The notes under the pieces are model-generated. The model worked only from the letters and a program-made list of their open reading frames with translations, had not been told where the DNA came from and did not search any database. From Alphaproteobacteria bacterium (lineage in GTDB: Bacteria; Pseudomonadota; Alphaproteobacteria; Reyranellales; Reyranellaceae), in contig JABCYT010000130.1 of NCBI GenBank assembly GCA_013290035.1, forward strand, positions 1 to 7,807: a stretch of DNA of 7,807 nt, in the 5' to 3' direction. Shown one piece after another: positions 1 to 6,141 of this stretch; position 1 is the first letter of the stretch, and the number at the start of each line of letters is the position of its first letter. A program made the position numbers and the translations under genes.

Positions 1-1
1 C

Positions 2-1333
2 ATCGAGCCGAGCCGGGACGTTCGAGCCGCCTTTCAGTACAACAATCTCGGTTACAACGCGGCGAGCGTCGTTGCGGAGCGGGTGAGCGGCCTTAGCTGG
101 GAGGATTTCACGCGCACGCGGCTTGCCGAGCCGCTGGGAATGTCCGTGACGTTCACGGCCGAGGATCTGGCGGCCGCAGAGGATGCGGCCGCCCCCTATT
201 CGATGCATCGCGATCAGCGTCAGCGGAGCAAACTCTGGCCCATCCGTGCAACTGCCGCCGGGGCCATCAATACGTCGATCACGGCAATCGCCAATTGGAT
301 GAAATTCCTGCTCGGCGAAGGCGAGTTCAAGGGCGCGCGGCTTTTGTCGCCCGCTCTCGTTCGCGAGCTGCAAGCACCACGCGTTCACGTGGCCGCACCG
401 GAATTCGTCGAATTCGGTCATACCCACTACGGCCTCGGCTTCCGGTCCTGGACCTATCGCGGGGAGTGGGTCGTTGGACATACCGGCGGTTGGATCGGCT
501 GGAGTACATCGATGCAGATGATGCCCGGCAAGAATCTGGGCGTGGCCGTCTTTTGCAACCATGTACCAGCCGTGGCGCCGACTATTCTGGTCAACCATGT
601 CTTCGATCGAATTTGCGGTAACGAGCCCGTGCCCTGGCTCGACCGGTTTCGCGATCTCCGCCGCAAGGCCCTGGCGCAGCAGGAGGTCGACGAGCAGACG
701 CAGAAGACGGCGCGCAAGCCGAATACGCAGCCCAGTCACGATCTCGGGGCGTACGCCGGCCATTACGAACATCCCGCCTACGGACAGGTGACCATCACCC
801 GGACCGGAGACACCTTGCACTGGGCGTATCGGGGCCTGGCGGCCCCCCTATCACACCGGCACTACGATACGTTCGAAGTGCCGCAGATTCCGTACGAGCT
901 CAATCCGGACCGTCTGGCGATCTCGTTCACCACCGACCGCGACGGCAACATCGCGAGCCTCTCGGCCCAGCTTGAACCGATGGTGGCCGATATCGTCTTC
1001 AGGCGCGCGCCGGCCGGTGACTGCATGGATGCCGGCTTCCGGAAAATCTGTGCGGGCCGCTACAAGTATGGAGCTGTGACCCACGTGGTATCGCAGGATG
1101 CCGACGGCCAATTGACGCTCAAGCCGGATTATCAACCCTTGTACCACCTCCGCCCCTACCAGGGCGGCATCTTCACCATCGTCGAGCTGGAGGGCTTCCG
1201 CGTGGAGTTTCGCCGCGGCGCCGACGGAGCCGTCCACGAGCTGGCTTTCCATCAGCCCAACGGCACCTTCATCGCCAAGCGGGACGAGGCCGATCCCATG
1301 GCCGATCGCGCAGACCCTGCCGACGGGCAGTAG
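2..1333 (+). CDS. Serine hydrolase, class C beta-lactamase/esterase fold, with C-terminal DUF3471-type domain (5' partial)
   Basis: The reading frame is open from base 2 to the TAG at 1331-1333, giving 443 visible residues; the start and the SxxK nucleophile motif lie off the left edge. The Tyr-x-Asn motif is visible as Y-N-N in FQYNNLGY (bases 38-46). The third active-site box, equivalent to KTG, is HTGG in VGHTGGWIGW (bases 479-490). The internal GTG at 83 is not the true start, because conserved sequence continues upstream of it. After the catalytic domain, roughly bases 734-1012 resemble DUF3471 (pattern YxGxYEHPAYG then a LSHRHYDTF-like stretch), followed by a second beta-rich segment at about 1013-1280. 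In this family such proteins are usually esterases, amidases or D-aminopeptidases, often exported; the substrate is unknown. HTGG in place of KTG fits a non-penicillin substrate. The gene converges on the NTF2-like gene. The family call is secure, the reaction is not. Confidence 0.9.
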   Translation: MEPSRDVRAAFQYNNLGYNAASVVAERVSGLSWEDFTRTRLAEPLGMSVTFTAEDLAAAEDAAAPYSMHRDQRQRSKLWPIRATAAGAINTSITAIANWMKFLLGEGEFKGARLLSPALVRELQAPRVHVAAPEFVEFGHTHYGLGFRSWTYRGEWVVGHTGGWIGWSTSMQMMPGKNLGVAVFCNHVPAVAPTILVNHVFDRICGNEPVPWLDRFRDLRRKALAQQEVDEQTQKTARKPNTQPSHDLGAYAGHYEHPAYGQVTITRTGDTLHWAYRGLAAPLSHRHYDTFEVPQIPYELNPDRLAISFTTDRDGNIASLSAQLEPMVADIVFRRAPAGDCMDAGFRKICAGRYKYGAVTHVVSQDADGQLTLKPDYQPLYHLRPYQGGIFTIVELEGFRVEFRRGADGAVHELAFHQPNGTFIAKRDEADPMADRADPADGQ

Positions 1334-1349
1334 GTTCGAGGGAATGGCT

Positions 1350-1384
1350 CGAGCGCGAGGCCTGGTTCGCTCGGCAGCGCTTTT
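1350..1384 (+). terminator. Weak candidate terminator after the serine hydrolase
   Basis: A perfect 6-bp inverted repeat, CGAGCG (1350-1355) and CGCTCG (1368-1373), has a 12-base loop and lies 17 bases after the hydrolase stop. Seven bases later comes TTTT (1381-1384). The stem is short and the T run is not adjacent, so this is a weak candidate. It is the only terminator-like structure seen in the 102-base gap between the two convergent genes (1334-1435). Confidence 0.2.
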
Positions 1385-1435
1385 GCGGAAGTGCCTGCCT
1401 GGCGCGAGGGCGCTCCGACGATTGAACGTTTGGCG

Positions 1436-1882
1436 TCACGCACCGGCCGGCGAGCTGCGCGTGCTCGGCAGGTTCAGCCCGAGCTCGGCCGCGAGGTCGT
1501 GGACCAGGCGGCGCTCGCGGAAGCGCCAGCCGCCGGTCGTACGCACCAGCACGTCCTCGTAGGTGCCGGCGACCGACGGCACCAGCCCGGCCCCGCTGGC
1601 CTGGAGCACGACCAGGTAGCTGGTGCGAGCGCTGGCGCGGTCGCCGTCCAGCCGGATCAAGCTGTTCATGACGAAGTGCTTGCGCTTGGGCTCGGCCGGG
1701 ATGTTGCGCGCCATCAGCGCCGCGATCTCGGCCGGGCCGCGCGCCCGCGCGTAGCGCGCGATCCAGTCGCCGTCCTCGGTGAACAGCGCGCCCAGCTCGG
1801 CGAACCGGCGATCATCCATCCGAAAGCAGTACTCGCTGAACAGCTCGCGGATCGCTTCCTTGTCCTCGTTCGGCGTCGTCAT
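1436..1882 (-). CDS. NTF2-like / SnoaL-like domain protein
   Basis: A 148-residue protein with the cone-shaped NTF2/ketosteroid-isomerase-type fold. The family pattern is clear: an N-terminal helix with Y18 and D23/D24, then LFTEDGDW at residues 33-40, a G-P-x-E-I segment at 49-53, H69 in the KHFVMN strand, the LDGDRASARTSY strand at about 78-89, and GGWRFRERR near 117-125. This matches the aromatic-ring-hydroxylase-small-subunit / SnoaL_4 group, often found beside catabolic genes as isomerases, dehydratases or cofactor-less hydrolases. The reaction cannot be assigned. The ATG at 1882-1880 has a purine-rich GAGAGG just upstream, a modest ribosome site. The gene follows an orphan coding-like tail ending at 1914 with a 31-base gap, as a downstream operon member would. 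Its codons end mostly in G or C (4 of the first 30 end in A or T), like the amidase cluster and unlike the VOC gene. Confidence 0.85.
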   Translation of the reverse strand: MTTPNEDKEAIRELFSEYCFRMDDRRFAELGALFTEDGDWIARYARARGPAEIAALMARNIPAEPKRKHFVMNSLIRLDGDRASARTSYLVVLQASGAGLVPSVAGTYEDVLVRTTGGWRFRERRLVHDLAAELGLNLPSTRSSPAGA

Positions 1883-1913
1883 GCCCTCTCGTCCCGCGGC
1901 TCTTTATTGGGTT

Positions 1914-2017
1914 TTAGACGCCGAGATAGCGCTCCGACAAGCCGCGCTCGGCGGCGAGCTCGGCCGAGGCGCCGGCGCAGGCGGTGACGCGATAGGCGCC
2001 GCAATCGCCAGCCTCCG
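1914..2017 (-). pseudogene. Orphan coding-like tail, possibly the C-terminus of a LivF-type ABC ATPase
   Basis: Downstream of the GFA stop, one - strand frame stays open to a TAA at 1916-1914 and ends with residues GASAELAAERGLSERYLGV. Codon use here is strongly G/C-ending (4 of 35 codons end in A or T), as in the NTF2-like gene and the operon, which suggests real coding sequence. The pattern of a G-x-x-A-E-L segment followed by a terminal YLGV resembles the last residues of branched-chain amino acid ABC transporter ATPases (LivF). That is a recollection of the family tail and far too short to be decisive. No start codon or body of such a gene is present, so this would be a truncated remnant. 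The upstream boundary is uncertain. It could also be chance open frame in GC-rich DNA. Confidence 0.3.
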
Positions 2018-2459
2018 TCAGGAGTCGCGTCGGCCGTCCGTCTCGGGGAGGGTCGGTTGCTTGTCCTGCTTCTTTATCTTCGACAGGTTCGGCAGCCAGG
2101 CCAGCGACGAGCGGAACCAGTATTGATCGCGCGGGAGGAGCTGCTCGCGCTGATGAATTGCGCCGACACGCAGCACGACCACCTTGGTGTCCCCGGTAGC
2201 GGGAGCGGAGTAGATCGGCGTGCCGCACGTCGGGCAGAACGTTTGCTGGCGTCTGTTGCCGGCTCTCGGCCGTCTTCACGTAGACCTTGGGAGCGCCGGA
2301 AAGAAGCGCAAACGTGCCCGGCTTCGTCTGCACCACCGTGCGGAAGGCAGAGCCCGAAAACGTCTGGCAGTCCGTGCAATGGCAAATAACCACAGTGGCG
2401 GAGTCGACCTCCGCCTCGAATCGGATGCTGCCGCAATGGCAGCCGCCTTCGATCTTCAT
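2018..2459 (-). pseudogene. GFA-family (glutathione-dependent formaldehyde-activating type) protein, frameshifted
   Basis: The ATG at 2459-2457 has a good ribosome site, AAGGA at 2467-2471, seven bases upstream. The first 66 residues are typical of GFA proteins: C7-H-C9 near the start, then C26-H-C28-x-x-C31 as zinc ligands. After S66 the frame is wrong. The minus strand reads AGCC where one C fewer (base 2261 or 2262) restores E-S-G-N-R-R-Q-Q-T-F-C-P-T-C-G-T, bringing back the family's last zinc pair (C75, C78) and continuing to QYWFRSSLAWLPNL and a TGA at 2020-2018. The repaired product is 146 residues, a normal length. Uncorrected, the frame runs on with unrelated residues to 1914 and lacks C75/C78. 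The gene follows the VOC gene by 78 bases. Either it is a recent pseudogene or the extra base is a sequencing or assembly error. Physiological substrates of most GFA paralogues are unknown; detoxification of a thiol adduct is only a family-level guess. Confidence 0.85.
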
Positions 2460-2523
2460 GGCTTCTTCCTTTCCACTTCGCTGCCGTGAGCGCCCTCTTG
2501 TCACCGAGAAGCCTGCGGGCCGA

Positions 2524-2542
2524 CCTGATGCGACGGATCAGG
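2524..2542 (-). other. Perfect small hairpin over the VOC stop codon
   Basis: CCTGAT (2524-2529) and ATCAGG (2537-2542) form a perfect 6-bp stem with a 7-base loop, covering the VOC stop codon at 2540-2538. It could slow or partly terminate transcription between the VOC and GFA genes, or stabilise the upstream message. No T run follows, so it is not called a terminator. Confidence 0.2.
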
Positions 2543-3005
2543 CATGAGGAGCGAGCGGACGATCGTGCGCTTCGCCTCGACCCCGCGACAACTTGATATC
2601 CGCGAACACCTCCAGCAGATTTCCATCCGGATCACGGAAGAACAGCGTGCGATGTCCAAAGGCCTGGTCAGTGGGCGGCGAGAGCAGATCGACGCCCTGC
2701 CGCACGAGTTCGTCGGCGCACTGATCAACTTCGGGAGCGGAAACCTTGAATGCCAGCTGAAGCGAGGCGCTGCCGTTGGGCGTCGGAACATCGGCTGCTG
2801 TTCGGCTCGGTTTGGCCAAGGCCAGGGTATTGTCGCCCACCCGATATTCGATCCAACCCGGCGAAAGCTCTCGCAACAGTCGAAAACCAAGGACGCCTTC
2901 ATAGAAGCGGCGCATGGCTGCCATATCGCGCGCGAAAATGACCGTGTAGTCGATCGCCCGAATGGCTTGGAATGCCGAACCGGAATGCGGATTCCGTTCG
3001 CTCAC
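2538..3005 (-). CDS. VOC-superfamily (glyoxalase/bleomycin-resistance fold) protein
   Basis: A 155-residue protein with the two beta-alpha-beta-beta-beta modules of the vicinal oxygen chelate fold. Module one is at about residues 17-65 (IDYTVIFARDM, then FYEGVLGFRLL). Module two is at about 80-136 and ends in the signature RDPDGNLLEVF (124-134). In metal-dependent members the first strand of each module usually carries His; here those positions look like Y20 and Q83, while the C-terminal E132 is kept. Metal use may therefore differ or be absent. The start is GTG at 3005-3003; the upstream GAAGAAG is a weak ribosome site, and no better in-frame start precedes the conserved core. About 21 residues follow the fold as a polar tail. 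Fourteen of the first 40 codons end in A or T, against 3 of 40 in the amidase gene, so its base use differs from its neighbours. The substrate is unknown. Confidence 0.85.
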   Translation of the reverse strand: MSERNPHSGSAFQAIRAIDYTVIFARDMAAMRRFYEGVLGFRLLRELSPGWIEYRVGDNTLALAKPSRTAADVPTPNGSASLQLAFKVSAPEVDQCADELVRQGVDLLSPPTDQAFGHRTLFFRDPDGNLLEVFADIKLSRGRGEAHDRPLAPHA

Positions 3006-3171
3006 GACGGCTTCTTCATTGATGGGTCCTTACCATTCTCAAGTAGACGCCGATCCCCCGATTGGGCACGGCGGCCGGCGCAGGCCGGGTTTTCAACCAT
3101 CGCAACTATCCCAGCGGCGAGAGGGCGTTCCGCCCCGAAACGGAGCGCCGCATGCTTTGCCCTCTATACTC
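3006..3171. promoter_or_regulatory. Intergenic leader of the VOC-GFA pair, with one imperfect hairpin
   Basis: These 166 bases separate the small secreted protein gene from the VOC gene. An imperfect hairpin sits at 3125-3132 / 3141-3148 (8-base arms, one mismatched position, 8-base loop), and GAGGGC (3121-3126) is mirrored by GCCCTC (3159-3164). In the - direction these fall just after the upstream gene and could end its transcript, though no T run follows. A promoter for the VOC gene would have to lie here if it is not co-transcribed; no convincing -35/-10 pair was seen. Confidence 0.2.
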
Positions 3172-3480
3172 CTAGGTGCGGGGCGGAAGCTCGATCTTGG
3201 CATCCTGCAACGCCCTCTCGAGACCGGGGATGCCGGCAGGGTTGCCCTCGCGGCATTTCGAGGCCGCAACCTCGGCAGCATTGTCGCCCCGCCGAGGGGC
3301 ATGGCCCGACGGCTTGACGATAAAGGTGTCGTACTTGGCGAGCAGAGCTCGGCAATAGTTGACGTCCGTCGACTGGGCAGATGCTGCAAGCGACAGCGCA
3401 ATCGACAGGCCCGCCATCAGGAGCGTCCTCAGTGGAGCGCTCAGCAAGGCGGGTGTCTGAACGGCAAGGGTACGAGGCAT
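3172..3480 (-). CDS. Small secreted protein of unknown function, two cysteines
   Basis: A 102-residue protein starting at the ATG at 3480-3478, chosen because AGGAGA (3489-3494) lies eight bases upstream and the protein then begins with a clear Sec signal peptide: R3, R18, a hydrophobic run at about 19-33 (TLLMAGLSIALSLAA) and an A-S-A cleavage site near 33-35. A longer frame reaching 3573 has no comparable support. The mature part, about 67 residues, is soluble, polar and has exactly two cysteines (C43 in NYCRALL and C76 in SKCREGN), which could form one disulfide in the periplasm. It ends with LERALQDAKIELPPRT. Short exported proteins with this spaced Cys pair and a terminal LP.R are, from memory, common hypotheticals in Rhizobiales-like genomes. 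No function is known to me. It stands alone, 166 bases before the VOC gene and 211 bases after the amidase. Confidence 0.75.
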   Translation of the reverse strand: MPRTLAVQTPALLSAPLRTLLMAGLSIALSLAASAQSTDVNYCRALLAKYDTFIVKPSGHAPRRGDNAAEVAASKCREGNPAGIPGLERALQDAKIELPPRT

Positions 3481-3623
3481 GGTGAAGGTCTCCTGTTTCT
3501 CCCTGATCCCTCCAGCGCAGTGAACGCCTCCTCGCTGACAATCGGCTGACCGGGCACGAGGTTGATGGCTCAAAAGATAGTCCGACCCTGCCGAGAGTGA
3601 GCGGAATGGGCGATCGACGGGCT

Positions 3624-3644
3624 AGGCGGCGTCTGCGACCGCCT
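3624..3644 (-). terminator. Candidate hairpin downstream of the amidase operon
   Basis: AGGCGG (3624-3629) and CCGCCT (3639-3644) form a perfect 6-bp GC-rich stem with a 9-base loop, 48 bases beyond the amidase stop in the - direction. No T run follows, so it may only mark the operon end or protect its 3' end. The rest of the 211-base gap (3481-3691) holds the ribosome site of the small secreted gene and no other feature I can support. Confidence 0.25.
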
Positions 3645-3691
3645 CAGGGTGGGGTCGCGCGCTCCCTGCACGCTGATCGCGTCGTTCGCCT

Positions 3692-5083
3692 TCAGGCCGG
3701 CGTAGCGACCCGCCTCAAATTCTCCCAGAACCACCGCGCCAGGCCGGTCACGCGCGCATCCTCGTGCTGCTGACCCATGAGCTGCACGCCCACCGGCATC
3801 CCGCCGACGCTCATCAGCGGCACCGTCACGACCGGCGCGAACAGCATAGAGGAAGGCGCGTTGAACACGAAGTCGCCGGTCGGCCTCGGCGCCAGCGGCT
3901 GGCCCGCCACGTCGCCCGACCAGATCGGCGCCGGGCCGGGGCAGGCGAGCGTAATCGCGGCGTCGGCCAGCGACGCCACCGCCATGTGCGCCAGCTGCGC
4001 CTGCTGGCGGGCGAGCAGGTTGCTGCGATAGTCGTCCGGCGTCATGGCCTCGGCGCGCGTGAGCGTCGCCTGGCCGCGCGCGCTGATGCCATCGGGCGCG
4101 GCGTCGAGCATGCCGCGCTGGTACCAGCGGTTCTCCCAGCTGGTGACGCCGTTGCAGATGGCGCGCCCGTTGGCGATCGCCTTCTCCAGCGCCTCGACGA
4201 ACGGATGGTCGGCGCGGTGAATCACCACCACGCCGGCCGCCTCGAGCTGGCCGAGCACCTTCGCGAAGCCCGCCTTGGTCGCCGGGTCGACCTCGGCCCA
4301 GCCTTCGGTTTCCAGCACGATCAGCTGGTCGGGTTTTATCGCGGCGGGGAGCCTGTCCGGCCCCATCAGGCCGAGCGAACCGCGATCGCCGCCGCAGCGC
4401 TTGGCCATCTCGGTCGCTGTCTGCCACATGTCCTCGAGGCAGCCGGCGTGCGGTCCGTGCGTGCTCTGGCTGGTGGCCAGCCGCTCGCCGCGATTGATGC
4501 CGCCTTGCGTGGGTTTCAGCGCGAAGTTCCCGCAATAGGCGGCGGGCCGGATGATCGAGCCGCCGACCTGCGTGCCGATCGCCGCCGGCATCATGTTGGC
4601 GCCCACGGCGGCGGCCGAGCCCGAGGACGAGCCGCCCGGGGTGCGCGCCGGATCGAACGGATTGGTGGTCGGCCCGGGCTGCGCGCCGCCCAGCTCCGCC
4701 GTCACCGTCTTGGCGAGGATCACCGCGCCCGCCTGGCGCAGCGCCCAGACGCCGGCATTGTCGCGCTTGGGGAAGTTGCCCTTCATCGCCGCACAGCCCA
4801 TCTCGGTGGGCATGTCCTTGGTCTCGAGCAGATCCTTGATGCCGACCGGCATGCCGTCGATCGGCGAGAGCGGCCGGCCGGCCTTCCAGCGCGCGGCGCT
4901 CGCATCGGCGGCGGCGCGCGCGCCTGTTTCGTTCGTGGTCACGAGGGCCTTCACCACCGGTTCGCGCTGGGCGATGGTCTCCAGGCAGCGCTCGAGATAG
5001 GCGCGCGGACTGTCGTTGCCGTCGGTGAAGCGGCGGGCGGCATCGTGGAAGGTGAGCGGCGTGTAGTCGGCGTAGGCGGTCAT
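3692..5083 (-). CDS. Amidase-signature family hydrolase
   Basis: A 463-residue protein of normal family length, hydrolysing a carboxamide to acid plus ammonia or amine by the Ser-cisSer-Lys mechanism. The triad is visible: K83 in GIKDLLE, cis-Ser S152 in TPGGSSSGSAAA (149-159), and nucleophile S176 in GTQVGGSIIRP (170-180). The 24-residue gap between the two serines equals that in fatty acid amide hydrolase. The usual GTDTGGSIR box reads GTQVGGSII, so Asp is Gln here. The C-terminal region has the typical ending PLMSVGGMPVGVQLMGQ (422-438). There is no signal peptide, so it is cytosolic. The ATG at 5083-5081 has AGGG about eight bases upstream. It is the last gene of the MmgE/PrpD-Bug-amidase run, 54 bases after the receptor gene. 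The substrate is unknown; the context suggests an amide handled together with the compound captured by the receptor. GatA is unlikely, as no gatB/gatC are nearby. Confidence 0.93.
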   Translation of the reverse strand: MTAYADYTPLTFHDAARRFTDGNDSPRAYLERCLETIAQREPVVKALVTTNETGARAAADASAARWKAGRPLSPIDGMPVGIKDLLETKDMPTEMGCAAMKGNFPKRDNAGVWALRQAGAVILAKTVTAELGGAQPGPTTNPFDPARTPGGSSSGSAAAVGANMMPAAIGTQVGGSIIRPAAYCGNFALKPTQGGINRGERLATSQSTHGPHAGCLEDMWQTATEMAKRCGGDRGSLGLMGPDRLPAAIKPDQLIVLETEGWAEVDPATKAGFAKVLGQLEAAGVVVIHRADHPFVEALEKAIANGRAICNGVTSWENRWYQRGMLDAAPDGISARGQATLTRAEAMTPDDYRSNLLARQQAQLAHMAVASLADAAITLACPGPAPIWSGDVAGQPLAPRPTGDFVFNAPSSMLFAPVVTVPLMSVGGMPVGVQLMGQQHEDARVTGLARWFWENLRRVATPA

Positions 5084-5137
5084 GTCGGGGACCCTAGCAC
5101 GAGCCCTTGGCGGTCGCCTCCTGCGACCCGGCGTGGC

Positions 5138-6124
5138 CTATTCGGCCTGGGCGCCGGATTGCTTGATGATGGGCAGCCAGATCGCCTGGTCGTCCTCGAT
5201 CAGCTTGCGGGCGGCTTCAGGCGAGCCTGGCGGCAGCATTTCGAATCCCTGGACCAGGAGCTTCTCCTTGACCTGCGGGTGTTGGCCGATGCGGTTGATC
5301 TCGGCATTGAGGCGCAAGACGATCGCGCCCGGCGTGTTCGCCGGCACCGCGAAGCCCAGCCACGTGGCGACCACGAAATCCGGGATGCCGGCCTCGCTCA
5401 TGGTCGGCACGTCGGGCAGCATGGCCGAACGGCCCTGGCTGGTGACGGCGAGCGCCTTGAGCTTGCCGGCCTTGATCTGGCTCAGCACGGTCGGCGTGTT
5501 GAAGAAGCCCATCGTCACCTCCCCATTGACGACCGCAAGGACCGCGGCCGGCGCGCCGCGGTAGGGCACGTGCTGCAGGCGAACACCGCTGCGCTGCTCG
5601 AGGATTACGCCGGACAGGTGGAGGCTGCTGCCGACGCCGCTCGAGCCGTAGGTGAGCTCATCCGGCTTGGCGCGCGCCTGCGCCACCAGGTCGGCCACGG
5701 TCGCGGCCGGGTTGGCGGGAGAGACGACCAGCACGTTGGGCAGGGTGCCGGCGACGGTGACCGGCACGAGGTCTTTTAGCGGATCGTAGCCCGGCGCCTT
5801 GTAGAGGCCGATGTTGAACACCGTCGTGCCCTGCGAGGTCAGCAGCAGCGTGTAGCCATCGGCCGCGGCGCGCGCGCCTTCCACGGTCCCCATGAGGCCA
5901 CCCGCACCGCCCTTGTTGTCGACCACGATCGGCTGGCCGAGCGCCTTGGCGAGCTCATCGGCGAGGGTGCGCCCGACGATGTCGGCTCCGGCGCCCGGCG
6001 CGAACGGTATGACCATGCGGACCGGGCGCTCCGGCCAGTCGCCCGCCCGCGCCGCGGCGGGGAAGAGCAGCACCGCTCCCGCCAGGACGTGGCGCCGTGC
6101 CAGGACTTGTCGTGACGGGGTCAT
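5138..6124 (-). CDS. Bug/TctC-family periplasmic solute-binding receptor
   Basis: A 328-residue protein of standard Bug length, a periplasmic Venus-flytrap receptor for small carboxylates or related compounds. It has a signal peptide with R10-R11 before a hydrophobic stretch (HVLAGAVLLFPAAARA) and likely cleavage after A27; the twin Arg is Tat-like but not a full Tat motif. Family hallmarks are WPERPVRMVIPFAPGAGAD (30-48, with the ligand-pocket Asp at 48), VVDNKGGAGGLMG (67-79), DGYTLLL (89-95), VPYRG (186-190) and LPDVPTMSEAG (236-246). Start choice is firm: GGAGGAGA at 6131-6138 precedes the ATG. That ribosome site ends only three bases from the MmgE/PrpD stop, and the genes are 17 bases apart, so translation is probably coupled. 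No TctA or TctB membrane subunit is in the window; orphan Bug receptors are known to be abundant in related bacteria. The ligand cannot be named. Confidence 0.95.
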   Translation of the reverse strand: MTPSRQVLARRHVLAGAVLLFPAAARAGDWPERPVRMVIPFAPGAGADIVGRTLADELAKALGQPIVVDNKGGAGGLMGTVEGARAAADGYTLLLTSQGTTVFNIGLYKAPGYDPLKDLVPVTVAGTLPNVLVVSPANPAATVADLVAQARAKPDELTYGSSGVGSSLHLSGVILEQRSGVRLQHVPYRGAPAAVLAVVNGEVTMGFFNTPTVLSQIKAGKLKALAVTSQGRSAMLPDVPTMSEAGIPDFVVATWLGFAVPANTPGAIVLRLNAEINRIGQHPQVKEKLLVQGFEMLPPGSPEAARKLIEDDQAIWLPIIKQSGAQAE

Positions 6125-6130
6125 TGCCGG

Positions 6131-6138
6131 TCTCCTCC
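6131..6138 (-). promoter_or_regulatory. Strong ribosome binding site of the Bug receptor gene
   Basis: GGAGGAGA on the - strand, a near-ideal anti-16S match, lies between the MmgE/PrpD stop (6144-6142) and the receptor ATG (6124). It fixes the start and shows the two genes share a message. Confidence 0.8.
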
Positions 6139-6141
6139 AAC

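Noticed and set aside
2..1333. A true beta-lactamase giving antibiotic resistance
   Set aside because: HTGG replaces KTG and a DUF3471-type extension follows; such proteins are usually esterases or peptidases. Nothing here supports a resistance role.
1391..1987. A 198-codon + strand frame over the NTF2-like gene
   Set aside because: Antisense shadow with no recognisable domain, while the - strand frame shows clear NTF2-like motifs.
1914..2504. A single 196-codon gene covering the GFA region as it stands
   Set aside because: After residue 66 of the GFA start the frame loses family similarity, and the missing zinc pair appears in the shifted frame, so this is a frameshift product. The longer start at 2504 also ignores the good ribosome site before 2459.
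3481..3573. An N-terminal extension of the small secreted protein
   Set aside because: The extension would bury the signal peptide, and the strong ribosome site at 3489-3494 supports the internal ATG at 3480.
2000..3700. A mobile element bounded by direct repeats around the low-GC3 block
   Set aside because: Comparing the two edges by eye gave no shared direct or inverted repeat, and no transposase or integrase is present.
3570..4535. A long second - strand frame inside the amidase gene
   Set aside because: Arg/Gly/Ala-rich shadow; the amidase frame carries the whole signature and catalytic triad.
3764..5779. A 671-codon open frame on the + strand opposite the amidase and receptor genes
   Set aside because: It is antisense to two well-recognised proteins, is dominated by Arg, His, Gly and Ala, shows no domain and arises from strong G/C third positions on the other strand.
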